Source: Paracoccus onubensis (GTDB taxonomy: Bacteria; Pseudomonadota; Alphaproteobacteria; Rhodobacterales; Rhodobacteraceae). From it: a DNA stretch of 64,000 nucleotides. A program made the translations under genes and the position numbers. Numbering within the stretch: the stretch's first letter is position 1; each line of letters begins with the position of its first letter. The DNA is taken from the NCBI RefSeq assembly GCF_003591515.1, contig NZ_QZCG01000007.1:124001-188000 (forward strand). Reading direction: 5' to 3'. The notes under the pieces are model-generated. The model had not been told where the DNA came from. It searched no databases and worked only from the letters and a program-made list of their open reading frames with translations. Shown here piece by piece: positions 37,542 to 46,838 of this stretch.

Positions 37542-39134
37542 ATGACCGCCGAGACCACCGATATACCGCCCGCAGCGGCGGCCGTCCCTGTCCCGGACGA
37601 GGATCGCATCGATCTGCGCCGGCTTGTGACCTTCCTGCTGATGGTGCTGGGCATGTTCATGGCGATTCTGGATATTCAGATCGTCTCGGCTTCGCTGTCA
37701 GAGATTCAGGCGGGTCTTTCGGCGTCGGGCGATGAAATTCCGTGGGTCCAGACCGCCTATCTGATTGCCGAGGTCATCATGATCCCGCTTTCAGGCTATC
37801 TTTCACGGATGCTTTCGACCCGATGGGTATTTTTCATATCCTCTGGCGGCTTCACGCTGATGAGCCTGATGTGCGGGCTGTCGGGCTCCATCGGCGAGAT
37901 GATCCTGTGGCGCGCATTGCAGGGCTTTATCGGGGGAGCGATGATCCCGATCGTCTTCGCCAGTGCCTTCACGATCTTCCCGCGCTCGAAAATGCATATC
38001 GTCACCCCACTGATTGGCCTGGTCGCGACCCTTGCGCCAACCATCGGCCCGACATTGGGCGGATATCTGACCGAGTATCTCAGCTGGCACTGGCTGTTTT
38101 TCATCAATGTGATCCCCGGTATCATCGTCACTGTCGCAGCCTTTCTTCTGATCGATTTCGACGAACCCGACCTAAGCCTTTTTCACCGCTTCGACTGGTG
38201 GGGTTTTCTGGGCCTCGCCCTGTTTCTGGGGGCGCTGGAATATGTGCTGGAAGAAGGCTCGGGCGACGACTGGTTTGCCGACGAAACAATCGTGATGATG
38301 ACGGCGGTGACGCTGGCAGGTGGCTTCCTGTTTTTCTGGCGCGCCTTCACGGCAAAAGAACCCATCGTCCGGCTCGACGCGTTCGCTGACCGAAATTTTG
38401 CGATGGGTTCGCTGTTTTCGTTCGGTCTCGGGATCGGGCTTTACGGGCTGGTCTATATCTTTCCCATCTATCTTTCCGGGATACGCGAGTACAACGCGTT
38501 GCAGATCGGCGAGACGATGATGGTCACTGGCGTTGCGATGTTCCTGACCGCACCTATCGCGGGAAGACTGTCGCAAACAGTCGATCCGCGGCTTATGATG
38601 GGGGTTGGTTTCGCCATTTTCTCTTTCAGTTGCTGGATGATGACCCGGATCACCGCGGACTGGGACTATTGGGAGATATTCCTGCCCCAGATATTGCGCG
38701 GCATTTCCCTGATGCTCTGCATGGTGCCGGTGTCGAATATCGCCTTGGGGATGCTGCCGCCCGACAAGGTGAAGAATGCCTCGGGCCTGTTCAACCTGAC
38801 GCGTAATCTCGGCGGTGCGGTGGGCCTTGCGATCATCAATACGGTACTTAGCAATCGCGAAGATTTCCACTATGCGCGCATCGCCGAAAGCGTGAACGGC
38901 TCGAACGAGGCGGCGCAGCAGACAATGATCATGCTTGGGGATGCCTATTCAAGCCTTGGCGGCGGGGCCTCGGCCGCCGCGCTTTCGACATTGACCAATC
39001 TTGCAAGGCGCGAGGCGATGGTCATGTCCCTTGCCGATATCTTCGTGGTCCTGACATTACTCTTCACCGGGTTGGCGCTACTGTTGCTTTTTGTCCAGAA
39101 GCCCGCGCCGGGAGGCGGAGGCGGCGGACATTGA
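37542..39134 (+). CDS. DHA2-family MFS multidrug transporter (EmrB-like)
   Basis: The protein has 530 residues with about 14 membrane helices, the DHA2 pattern. Helix 1 has FMAILDIQIVSASLSEIQAG (the EmrB LDxTIVxVAL position) and the helix 2-3 loop has LSRMLSTRWVFFISS. GRLSQTVDPRLMMGVGFAIF lies after helix 8, and the C-terminal tail is Gly-rich. It pumps hydrophobic drugs or metabolites out, together with the HlyD-like protein encoded just upstream. Substrate unknown; the neighbouring TetR gene suggests inducible resistance. Confidence 0.92.
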   Translation: MTAETTDIPPAAAAVPVPDEDRIDLRRLVTFLLMVLGMFMAILDIQIVSASLSEIQAGLSASGDEIPWVQTAYLIAEVIMIPLSGYLSRMLSTRWVFFISSGGFTLMSLMCGLSGSIGEMILWRALQGFIGGAMIPIVFASAFTIFPRSKMHIVTPLIGLVATLAPTIGPTLGGYLTEYLSWHWLFFINVIPGIIVTVAAFLLIDFDEPDLSLFHRFDWWGFLGLALFLGALEYVLEEGSGDDWFADETIVMMTAVTLAGGFLFFWRAFTAKEPIVRLDAFADRNFAMGSLFSFGLGIGLYGLVYIFPIYLSGIREYNALQIGETMMVTGVAMFLTAPIAGRLSQTVDPRLMMGVGFAIFSFSCWMMTRITADWDYWEIFLPQILRGISLMLCMVPVSNIALGMLPPDKVKNASGLFNLTRNLGGAVGLAIINTVLSNREDFHYARIAESVNGSNEAAQQTMIMLGDAYSSLGGGASAAALSTLTNLARREAMVMSLADIFVVLTLLFTGLALLLLFVQKPAPGGGGGGH

Positions 39135-39464
39135 TGAAAGCGGTTTTCCGAAACAGCACATACGTCCTGCGGGGCCGTGCATCCGGTCTTGCGCCGTTCG
39201 CCCCTGAGACGGCCATCGAGAAATTGCCCGGTTGACGCGGCGATCCGTTCCCGCGTGAACGGCACAGGCATCCGCGTTTTCGCATTCCGAACGGGCGAGG
39301 TCCAAAGCTCAGCCAGTCGAGTAAATGTACTCGGGTGCCCGATATCGCGGCATCCCGATCCGCGCATTTCTGATCTTCCAGGCATTCGCGAATTCTGGCC
39401 GGGCAAAATTGAAATGTTAATACTACAGAGTTGACATGTTGAAATCCTCTGCCAGTATCAAAAC
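39135..39464. other. Intergenic region with promoter and 35-bp dyad before the GntR gene
   Basis: 330 bp with no gene I can support. Its right end turns AT-rich. TTGACA (39431-39436) could be a -35 box, but the -10 is weak. ACATGTT (39434-39440) and AACATGT (39462-39468) form a perfect 7-bp inverted repeat with a 21-bp spacer; one arm overlaps the -35 box and the other covers the start codon of the GntR gene. This is well placed for autorepression. Confidence 0.5.
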
Positions 39465-40268
39465 ATGTATGATAAGCAATCACCCTTTGCCGTAACTTCG
39501 GGGCCTCGGCGGCGCGACAGCCTGTCCGAAGCGGCGCATGCCACACTGCAAGCCGCGATTATCGACTGTCAGCTGCCGCCGGGCTCGATCGTGTCCGAAG
39601 CAGAGCTGAGTACGCGGTTCGCCTATGGGTTGGCGACTGTTCGTGCCGCGATCATGCGGCTGTCCGCAGCGGGTTGGATTGCGCCCGACGGGCGGCGCGG
39701 CTCGACGATCCTGCCGGTCTCGGCGGCGCATTTGGGCGATCTTATCGCATCGCGGGTCTGTCTTGAGCCCGCTCTGCTTCAGCACGCGCCACCTTCTGGC
39801 CTGAGCGACGAATTAAGGTTGCGCGCCACGATTTACCGGACCTCGACGCGTCAGGCGCAGGCTCCCAACCAGCAGGCCCTGTTGCATCAGGAACGCGCAT
39901 TGATGCTGTTGGTGGCTCAGGTGATCGCGGCACCACGCATGCGCGGCTGGCTAATTGACACCTGGGCTCTCTGTCTGCGTGCAGATCGGCATATGGATCA
40001 GGTTTTCGGCATTTCGCGTGACCCCTTGCCGCTGGCCGGGCTTGCCATCGCGCTTGCGGATGGCGATGGCCCCCCGGCGCTGCAGATCCTGGAGCAAATG
40101 CGCCATGCGTTCGACCTGCGGGTTGCCCGCGCGCTCAGCCGCAGTGCTACGGCTTTGGGAACTGCGCAGACACCCGGGCAGCCCTTACATCGCGGCACCG
40201 CCTCGGCTGCCGCAGTTCGATCTGGCAAATCAACCAGAACCCGTTCCGCAAAAGGAGATTCGGCATGA
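39465..40268 (+). CDS. GntR-family regulator of the peptide-type ABC operon
   Basis: The protein has 267 residues. The N-terminal winged helix resembles GntR (ATLQAAIIDCQLPPGSIV, then SEAELSTRFAYGLATVRAAI, RLSAAGWIAPDGRRGSTIL). The C-terminal part is FCD-like, but its metal-ligand histidines are hard to locate, and it ends in a Ser/Thr/Arg-rich tail. The last 4 nt overlap the start of the ABC solute-binding gene, so the regulator is the first gene of the operon it presumably controls. Start codon overlaps a candidate operator arm; no Shine-Dalgarno is evident. Confidence 0.8.
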   Translation: MYDKQSPFAVTSGPRRRDSLSEAAHATLQAAIIDCQLPPGSIVSEAELSTRFAYGLATVRAAIMRLSAAGWIAPDGRRGSTILPVSAAHLGDLIASRVCLEPALLQHAPPSGLSDELRLRATIYRTSTRQAQAPNQQALLHQERALMLLVAQVIAAPRMRGWLIDTWALCLRADRHMDQVFGISRDPLPLAGLAIALADGDGPPALQILEQMRHAFDLRVARALSRSATALGTAQTPGQPLHRGTASAAAVRSGKSTRTRSAKGDSA

Positions 40269-41773
40269 GACTTGTTACCAGGACGTTGTTTGCCGCCCTG
40301 TTCGCTGCAACGACAACCCTTGCCGGCCCATTGGCAGCCCTGGCGGATGCCGATCGCCTTGTGATCGACCTCGTCGATGAACCCACATCGCTTGATCCCC
40401 ATCTGCAATGGAACCCCGACAGTTATTATGTTTACCGCAACATCTTCGACAACCTTCTGACACGGGACGACGAAGGCGAGATCATCCCCCAGATCGCCAC
40501 GGAATGGGAGCAGGTTTCCGACACTGAAACGGTTTTCACCATCCGCGATGACGTGACCTTTCACGACGGCAGCCCTCTGACGGCCGAGGATGTGGTCTAT
40601 TCGGTAAAGCGTATCACCGATCCGGAATTCGGATCGCCGCAGCTGTCGCAATTCGAAAGCATCACCAATGCCGAGGTGCTGGAGGATGGGCGTGTCAAGC
40701 TGACCACCGCGACCGGCTATCCGGCACTGTTCGCCCAGTTGGTCAAGCTGTCCATCGTCCCCAAGGCCATTGTGGAAGAGATGGGGCGCGAGGCTTTCAA
40801 TCGGGCGCCGATCGGTTCCGGCCCCTATAAATTCGACAGCTGGCAGCGCGGGGTCGAGGTCGGTCTGGTTCGTAACGACGATTACTGGGGAGATGCCGGA
40901 CCCTTCCCGGCAGCGGTGTTCCGCGCCGTGCCGGATGCCTCGACCCGTGTGGCCAACCTGACATCGGGGGCGTCCGATCTTGTGGTGGGGATGGACCCGG
41001 ATCTGGCCGCGCAGCTCGAGGCGTCCGACGGGGTCAGCCCGGTATCCGCGCTAACCGAACGCGTCGCCTATCTCAGCGTCAACCGGAACAAGCCGGGGCT
41101 GGACGATCCGCGCCTGCGCAAGGCCATCGCCCATGCCATTGATCGCGAATTGCTGGTCGAGGGGCTTCTGGGCGGCTTTGACAATCCCGTCGGCCAGATG
41201 CTGACCCCCGCCCATGTCGGCTGGATCGAAGGGCTGGAAGGCGTGCCCTACGATCCTGATGCGGCACGCGCCCTTATTGCCGAAGTGGGCGAGCCCGCCA
41301 CGCGTCCATTCAGCTTTGCCACATCACCGGTCTTCGACCAGCGGATTGTTCAGGCTCTGCAACAGATGCTGGGCGAGGTGGGGCTGACGGTGAATATCGA
41401 AATGACCGATATGGCGACCTATCTGCAAAAATCGCAAAGCCCGCCCGAGCAGGCGCCCGATCTTGGCTTTGGCCGCTGGTCCTGCGCCTGTCAGGATGCC
41501 GATGGGGTGCTGTATCCGCTGCTGCATTCCAGTTCTTCCTGGTCGCGGGTCCGTGATGACGATCTGGACGTTCTGCTGGAAAGCGCAAGGTCCGAGATGG
41601 ATCCCGACCGGCGGCAGGAGTTGTATGGCCAGATTCATGAATGGATCGCCGAAGAGGTCCCGCAGGTGCCGCTTTACCAGGCCGCGATCATCTACGGTGC
41701 CTCGGATAACCTGGAATGGTCCCCGACGCCGAACGAAAGCCTGTTCCTGAACCGGATGGGCTGGTCGGAATGA
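40265..41773 (+). CDS. ABC transporter solute-binding protein, family 5 (dipeptide/oligopeptide type)
   Basis: The protein has 502 residues with a signal peptide (TLFAALFAATTTLAGPLAAL) ending near residue 29. The family-5 receptor pattern is LVIDLVDEPTSLDPHLQWNP, YRNIFDNLLTRDDEGEIIPQ, TFHDGSPLTAEDVVYSVKRI, and a C-terminal QLYGQIHEWIAEEVPQVPLY-like segment (here QELYGQIHEWIAEEVPQVPL). AAGGAG precedes the ATG, which overlaps the regulator stop. These receptors bind peptides, but also opines, nickel or glutathione; the operon enzymes point to a gamma-glutamyl or acylated amino compound. Confidence 0.92.
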   Translation: MRLVTRTLFAALFAATTTLAGPLAALADADRLVIDLVDEPTSLDPHLQWNPDSYYVYRNIFDNLLTRDDEGEIIPQIATEWEQVSDTETVFTIRDDVTFHDGSPLTAEDVVYSVKRITDPEFGSPQLSQFESITNAEVLEDGRVKLTTATGYPALFAQLVKLSIVPKAIVEEMGREAFNRAPIGSGPYKFDSWQRGVEVGLVRNDDYWGDAGPFPAAVFRAVPDASTRVANLTSGASDLVVGMDPDLAAQLEASDGVSPVSALTERVAYLSVNRNKPGLDDPRLRKAIAHAIDRELLVEGLLGGFDNPVGQMLTPAHVGWIEGLEGVPYDPDAARALIAEVGEPATRPFSFATSPVFDQRIVQALQQMLGEVGLTVNIEMTDMATYLQKSQSPPEQAPDLGFGRWSCACQDADGVLYPLLHSSSSWSRVRDDDLDVLLESARSEMDPDRRQELYGQIHEWIAEEVPQVPLYQAAIIYGASDNLEWSPTPNESLFLNRMGWSE

Positions 41774-41813
41774 CAGACGGCGCCGGGCAGGCCGGCCACG
41801 CAAGGGGCGCCGC

Positions 41814-42740
41814 ATGAGCAGATTTCTTGTTCGGCGTCTGCTACAGGCCGTGGTCTCGATCCTCGGGGTCATGGCGTTGATCTTCTTCCTGCAACGCCTT
41901 TCGGGCGACCCGGTCCTGTTGCTGGTGTCAGAAGGCGCAAGCCAGCAGGCGATCGACGCCTTGCGCAGCAATCTGGGATTTGATCGGCCCATGCTGGTGC
42001 AGTTCGCGGATTACATGACCGATCTGGCGCGCTTTGACCTGGGTCAATCCGTTGTCCAGCAAGTGCCGGTCGCCGAGATCATCAAATCGCGCTTGCCCTA
42101 TACAATCTGGCTGGCCGGGGCCGCATTGCTGCTGGCACTTGGCATCGGGGCGCCGCTTGGCGTGTTCATGGCGATGCGGCGCAACCATCCGCTCAGCAAG
42201 CTGGGGATGGGCTTCGTGCTCGCGGGGCAAAGCCTGCCGACTTTCTGGAGCGGGGTCATCCTGATCCTGCTGTTCGCCGTCACTCTGGGCTGGCTTCCCA
42301 CATCCGGCGCGCGTGCGGCAGAGAGTGTCATCCTGCCGGCGTTCTGCCTTTCCCTGCTTAGCATGGCGACCTTTGCCCGCGTGACCCGCACCGCCGTTCT
42401 GGACGAGCTTTCCAAACCCTATATCCGTGCCGCCCGCGCCAAGGGGCTGTCGCTTGGGCAGACGGTGCGCCGCCACGCGCTGCGCAACAGCGCGATCCCG
42501 GTGATCTCGATCGCCGCGCTGGAAATCGCGAATCTTCTGTCGGGCGCTGTCATCGTAGAGACAGTCTTCGCGTGGCCCGGCCTTGGCCAATTGACCATCC
42601 AGTCCATTGCCGCCCGCGATTTTCCGATCGTGCAGGCCATCGTATTGCTGGGGGCTGTCGTGTCGATCCTTCTCAACCTCGCGGCTGACCTGCTCTACAG
42701 CGCGGTCGATCCACGCATCCGGCTGGAGGGCCGCACATGA
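41814..42740 (+). CDS. ABC transporter permease, DppB type
   Basis: The protein has 308 residues and six membrane helices. MSRFLVRRLLQAVVSILGVM is the typical DppB start. The N-terminal periplasmic loop contains GFDRPMLVQFADYMTDLARF and DLGQSV. The EAA coupling loop is YIRAARAKGLSLGQTVRRHA, followed by LRNSAIPVISIAALEIANLL. It pairs with the DppC-type permease, whose ATG overlaps this stop by 4 nt. Confidence 0.93.
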   Translation: MSRFLVRRLLQAVVSILGVMALIFFLQRLSGDPVLLLVSEGASQQAIDALRSNLGFDRPMLVQFADYMTDLARFDLGQSVVQQVPVAEIIKSRLPYTIWLAGAALLLALGIGAPLGVFMAMRRNHPLSKLGMGFVLAGQSLPTFWSGVILILLFAVTLGWLPTSGARAAESVILPAFCLSLLSMATFARVTRTAVLDELSKPYIRAARAKGLSLGQTVRRHALRNSAIPVISIAALEIANLLSGAVIVETVFAWPGLGQLTIQSIAARDFPIVQAIVLLGAVVSILLNLAADLLYSAVDPRIRLEGRT

Positions 42741-43579
42741 CCGGCTCCCCGCGCCTGCGCCGCTGGCTGCCGCCCCGGCTGTGGATCTTTGTCGCCATTC
42801 TTGCCATGATGGTGCTGGCCGCGCTGCTGGCGCCGCTGATCGCGCCGCAGAATCCCGAGGCGCAGAACCTGCTTGGCCGACAAAGGCCGCCGGGGACAGA
42901 GCTGCGCGACATCACCTATCTGCTGGGCTCGGACGAGTTGGGCCGTGATCTGCTGTCGCGGCTGATCTATGGCGCGCGGGTCTCTTTGACGGTGGCGGCG
43001 CTGTCGGTGCTGGTCAGCGGCACGATCGGCACCGCGCTGGGCATGATCGCCGCCTGGCTGGGCGGGTGGATCGGCACGATCATCATGCGTCTGGTCGATA
43101 TCGTCCTGTCGGTGCCTGCCATTCTGCTGGCGATCATCACCGTCGCGATCCTGGGGCCGGGCTTTGTCAACGTCATCGCAGTGCTGGCATTCACCCGTTG
43201 GCCGCGTTACGCACGCGTCGCCTATGGGCAGACGCTTGGCCTGATGAACTTGCCCTATGTGCGTCTGTCGCGATTCATGGGAGCATCCACGCCCCGCGTG
43301 CTGCTGCGCCATATCCTGCCCAATATCATCGGCCCGATCATGGTCGTTGTCACGCTGGAATTCGGCCTGATGGTCCTGTTCGAGGCGGGCCTGTCCTTTC
43401 TGGGCCTTGGCGTGCAGCCTCCCATGCCCAGCTGGGGCGCAATCCTGTCAACGGGGCGCAATTACGTCACCACGGCCTGGTGGATCGCCGTCTTCCCGGG
43501 TCTGTTTCTGTTTCTTCTGATCCTGTCGGTCAATGTCCTGGGCGATCACGTCCGCGATGTCGTCGAAGGCCGACGCTGA
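42737..43579 (+). CDS. ABC transporter permease, DppC type
   Basis: The protein has 280 residues and six helices, with the short OppC-like N-terminal domain. GSDELGRDLLSRLIYGARVS is the DppC signature. The EAA loop is YVRLSRFMGASTPRVLLRHI, and LPNIIGPIMVVVTLEFGLMV follows. Forms the heterodimeric channel with the preceding permease. Next gene starts 24 bp downstream. Confidence 0.93.
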   Translation: MTGSPRLRRWLPPRLWIFVAILAMMVLAALLAPLIAPQNPEAQNLLGRQRPPGTELRDITYLLGSDELGRDLLSRLIYGARVSLTVAALSVLVSGTIGTALGMIAAWLGGWIGTIIMRLVDIVLSVPAILLAIITVAILGPGFVNVIAVLAFTRWPRYARVAYGQTLGLMNLPYVRLSRFMGASTPRVLLRHILPNIIGPIMVVVTLEFGLMVLFEAGLSFLGLGVQPPMPSWGAILSTGRNYVTTAWWIAVFPGLFLFLLILSVNVLGDHVRDVVEGRR

Positions 43580-43603
43580 GCCACCTTTGAAAGGACCTGT
43601 CCC

Positions 43604-44404
43604 ATGACCCGACCCCTGCCTTTGCCCGGCGCCGATTTCACAGGCAAGCGCGTCATTGTGACCGGGGCAGCGGGCATTTTCGGCCGCTGGATCGCCGAAG
43701 CGTTCGATGCCGCCGGTGCGACGCTTTTGCTGTCCGACCGCGATCAGGCCGCACTGGCCGATGTCGCAGCCAGCCTGTCGCGCCCCGTGCTGTCACATGT
43801 GACGGAGCTGACCGATGCCGCCTCGATCGACGATCTGATAGCGATGGTGGGCCGTGAATGGGGTGCCGCTGATATCCTGGTCAATAACGCGGCCGTCTAT
43901 CCAAGCGGCTTTTTGCTGGACGTGGATGCAGACGAATGGGACCGTATCTTCGATATCAACCTGCGTGCGCCCTTCCTTCTGACGCGGGGGATCGCCACGC
44001 AGATGGTGCGGCAACAGGTGCAGGGCAATATCGTGATGATCTCTTCGGGTGCATCGCGCAAGATGCGCACAACCGCGGCGCCTTATTCGATCTCCAAGAC
44101 GGCGCTGGACCGCCTGACCAAGGGCTTTGCGGTGGAACTGGCGGAATACGGCATCCGCTGCAACGCGGTTGAGCCGGGCTTTGCCCCCGGCAGCACCAGC
44201 AGCCCGCTGCCGCAGGCGCATGTGAACGCAGTCACCGGCGCAATCCCGTTGGGCCGCGCCTCGCGCTATGAGGACGCGCCGGCGGCGGTGATGTTCCTGG
44301 CCTCGGACGCGGCTTCTTATATCACCGGGGCGACGCTGTCGGTCGATGGCGGAGGATCCGCAGGCACAATCCTTGTGCATCAGGACAAGAAAAGGGCATT
44401 GTGA
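43604..44404 (+). CDS. Short-chain dehydrogenase/reductase
   Basis: The protein has 266 residues, classical SDR. The cofactor loop is VTGAAGIFGRWIAEAF, a variant in which the middle Gly of TGxxxGxG is shifted one position. NNAA lies near residue 92, catalytic Ser is in MISSGAS, and the YxxxK motif is YSISK near residue 165. The C-terminus ends with TGATLSVDGGGSAGT. It oxidises or reduces a hydroxyl/keto intermediate of the operon's substrate. SD AAAGGA precedes the ATG; the stop overlaps the next ATG (TGATG). Confidence 0.9.
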   Translation: MTRPLPLPGADFTGKRVIVTGAAGIFGRWIAEAFDAAGATLLLSDRDQAALADVAASLSRPVLSHVTELTDAASIDDLIAMVGREWGAADILVNNAAVYPSGFLLDVDADEWDRIFDINLRAPFLLTRGIATQMVRQQVQGNIVMISSGASRKMRTTAAPYSISKTALDRLTKGFAVELAEYGIRCNAVEPGFAPGSTSSPLPQAHVNAVTGAIPLGRASRYEDAPAAVMFLASDAASYITGATLSVDGGGSAGTILVHQDKKRAL

Positions 44405-45285
44405 TGGATCGTCCGCGTTATATCTGGCCCGAGGGCAAACGGTCGGCAGCCTGCTTCAGCGTCGATGTCGATGCCGAGGCGCCCTATCTCTGGGCCCATC
44501 GCGCTGGCCTGCCGCCGCATCTGGGTCAGTTGGAACAACGCCACTTCGGCCCGCGCGAGGGGATCTGGCGCATTCTGGACATGCTGGATCGCGTAGGGAT
44601 CAAAGGCAGCTTCTACGTTCCCTCGGTCGTGGCCGAACTTCACCCCGAACTGCTGCCCGCCCTATGCGAGCGCGGCCACGAGATCGGGCTGCATGGTCAT
44701 CTGCACGAGCTGGTGGCCGAGATCACGGATGATCAGTTCCAGCTTGCGCTGGACCGGTCGCTGGACGTCTTCAAGGCGCAGACCGGCATGGTTCCCTGCG
44801 GATTCCGGTCGCCCGCCTGGGAGATGACGCCCGCAATGATTACTGCCCTGAAGAGTCGCGGGCTGCGCTATGACAGCTCGTTGATGGGCTATGACCATCC
44901 CTATGAGATCGGCGGCCTTGTGCAGGTGCCGGTGCAATGGCAGATCGACGACGCGATCTATTTCAAATTTCAGGGTGGTGGCGCAGATCGCTGGCCGCCC
45001 GAACCCGCCCGCGCAGTCGAGGCCGGCTGGCGCGACGAATTCGAGGCCGGGCGCGATTTCGGCCAGTTGTTCACGATCACCGTGCATCCCTGGGTCTCGG
45101 GCCGGGCACAGCGGGTCGCGATGCTGGAACGCGTGCTGACCCATATCGCGGTGCAGGACGATGTCTGGTTCGCCACCGCCTCCCGGATCGCAGAGTGGCA
45201 CCTGACCGCAAATGCCGGGCGGTTTGTCGTGGAAACCGGGCTGGATACTTTGGCGGCACGTCTGGATCAGGGGGCGCGCGCATGA
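44404..45285 (+). CDS. Polysaccharide-deacetylase-family hydrolase (PgdA/imidase-like)
   Basis: The protein has 293 residues from the ATG at 44404 (a GTG at 44401 is also possible). NodB-homology fold: CFSVDVDAEAPY holds the first metal Asp, HEIGLHGHLHELV the two metal His, GFRSPAWEMTPAMI the RxPxW motif, and FTITVHPWVSGRAQRVAML the last catalytic His. Length and the SVDVDAE/EIGLHGH pattern match the Helicobacter PgdA/PuuE-like group, which includes cyclic-amide or imide hydrolases as well as peptidoglycan deacetylases. No signal peptide, so a cytoplasmic amidase acting on an imported compound is more likely. Confidence 0.85.
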   Translation: MDRPRYIWPEGKRSAACFSVDVDAEAPYLWAHRAGLPPHLGQLEQRHFGPREGIWRILDMLDRVGIKGSFYVPSVVAELHPELLPALCERGHEIGLHGHLHELVAEITDDQFQLALDRSLDVFKAQTGMVPCGFRSPAWEMTPAMITALKSRGLRYDSSLMGYDHPYEIGGLVQVPVQWQIDDAIYFKFQGGGADRWPPEPARAVEAGWRDEFEAGRDFGQLFTITVHPWVSGRAQRVAMLERVLTHIAVQDDVWFATASRIAEWHLTANAGRFVVETGLDTLAARLDQGARA

Positions 45286-46838
45286 CCTCGACCTGGGAAC
45301 CCGGCAAGGTGATGGCCGAGGGTCGTGGCGGCATGGTTGCGGCCCAGCATCAGGTCGCCGCGCGGGCGGGCGCCGATGTGCTGGCGCGCGGCGGGAATGC
45401 GATGGATGCGGCGGTCACCACGGCACTGGTCCTGTCGGTGGTGGAGCCCTGGCTGAGCGGGATCGGCGGCGGCGGCTTTCTGATCTGGCGCGACGGGCAG
45501 GACGGTTCGGCCCGCAGCCTGGATTTCTCGATGATCTCGCCGCGCTCGCTGCGCCCCGAAGACTATCCGCTGGTCCCCGGCCATGACGACGACTGGTTCA
45601 GCTGGCCGCAGGTGCAGGGGCAGAAGAATCTGATCGGGGTGCATTCGATCTGCGTACCGGGTGCCGTCGCAGGACTGGCCGAAGCCCTGATGGCCCATGG
45701 CACGATCTCTTGGGCCGATGCGCTGGCCCCCGCCATCGCCGAGGCCGACAAGGGGCTGGCCGTGGATTGGTTCACTGCGCTCTGCCTGGCCATCGATGCG
45801 GGGAACCTGCTGACCGATGCAATGTCGACCCGGATCTTCATGCCGGACGGTCATGCGCCCTCACTTGGCGAGGGGCGCAGCCCACGCCGCCTGCCGCTGA
45901 CCGAAAAGGCCGCGACCCTGCGCCGTCTGGCGCAAGCAGGGCCGCGGGATTTCTACGAGGGTCAGATCGCCCGGGACCTGATCGCCGACATGCAAGCGCT
46001 GGGCGGCAGCATGACGGCCGAGGATCTGGCGTCGTATCGTCCGCGATGGGGCACGCCTCTGCGGCAGGCCTGGGCCGGTGGCACGGTACTGGCGATGCCC
46101 GGTCTGTCGGGGGGCCCGGCGCTGCTGGATGTGCTGGCGCAATTGGACGAAGCGGCGGGGTCTGAACCGCAAGCGGCGGATTACGCAGCCTTTGCCGATG
46201 CGATCCGCAGCGCTTATGCCCGGCGATTGACGCAGATGGGGCACGCGAAGGGCGCTATCGATCCGGGCTGCACGACGCATCTGTCAGTGATTGACGCACA
46301 GGGCAACGCCGTATCGCTGACCAACACGCTGCTGTCACGCTTTGGGTCAAAGGTGACCTCTGCACGTACCGGGATGCTGCTTAACAACGGCATGATGTGG
46401 TTCGATCCCCGGCCCGGCACGCCGAATGCTCTGGCGCCGGGTGCGCAGCCCTTGGCCAATATGTGTCCTGTTCTGGCCGAAACGGCAGAGGGCGGGTTGC
46501 TGGCCATCGGCGCTGCAGGTGGTCGCCAGATCATGCCGGCGCTGGCGCAGCTTCTGGCCTTTCGCATGCGGCACGGCATGGATCTGGGGCGGGCCCTGTC
46601 GCATCCCCGGCTGGACGCGTCCGAGCCACGCATTCGCATTGATCGCCGCGCACCCGAGCAATCTGCCGGCCTTATCGCGCACAACCACGATGTCGAGGTG
46701 GTGGATGACGTGCTCTACCCCGTTCAGTTCGCGGTCCCAAGCGCGGTCGAGCGTCGTCCCGACGGCCGCCTTCAGGGCATGGTCCACCCCAACCACCCGT
46801 GGTCGGCCGCCGTTGCCGCCGATATGGATGCGCCATGA
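45282..46838 (+). CDS. Gamma-glutamyltransferase-family hydrolase
   Basis: The protein has 518 residues from the ATG at 45282, overlapping the previous stop. Ntn-hydrolase of the GGT family: AARAGADVLARGGNAMDAAV and LSVVEPWLSGIGGGGFLIW at the N-terminus, and the self-cleavage site with nucleophile Thr in DPGCTTHLSVID (about residue 331), followed by TNTLLSRFGS. It lacks a signal peptide, unlike periplasmic GGT, so it works in the cytoplasm on imported material. It would remove gamma-glutamyl or a related acyl group. Partners: ABC importer, deacetylase-fold hydrolase, SDR. Confidence 0.9.
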   Translation: MTSTWEPGKVMAEGRGGMVAAQHQVAARAGADVLARGGNAMDAAVTTALVLSVVEPWLSGIGGGGFLIWRDGQDGSARSLDFSMISPRSLRPEDYPLVPGHDDDWFSWPQVQGQKNLIGVHSICVPGAVAGLAEALMAHGTISWADALAPAIAEADKGLAVDWFTALCLAIDAGNLLTDAMSTRIFMPDGHAPSLGEGRSPRRLPLTEKAATLRRLAQAGPRDFYEGQIARDLIADMQALGGSMTAEDLASYRPRWGTPLRQAWAGGTVLAMPGLSGGPALLDVLAQLDEAAGSEPQAADYAAFADAIRSAYARRLTQMGHAKGAIDPGCTTHLSVIDAQGNAVSLTNTLLSRFGSKVTSARTGMLLNNGMMWFDPRPGTPNALAPGAQPLANMCPVLAETAEGGLLAIGAAGGRQIMPALAQLLAFRMRHGMDLGRALSHPRLDASEPRIRIDRRAPEQSAGLIAHNHDVEVVDDVLYPVQFAVPSAVERRPDGRLQGMVHPNHPWSAAVAADMDAP

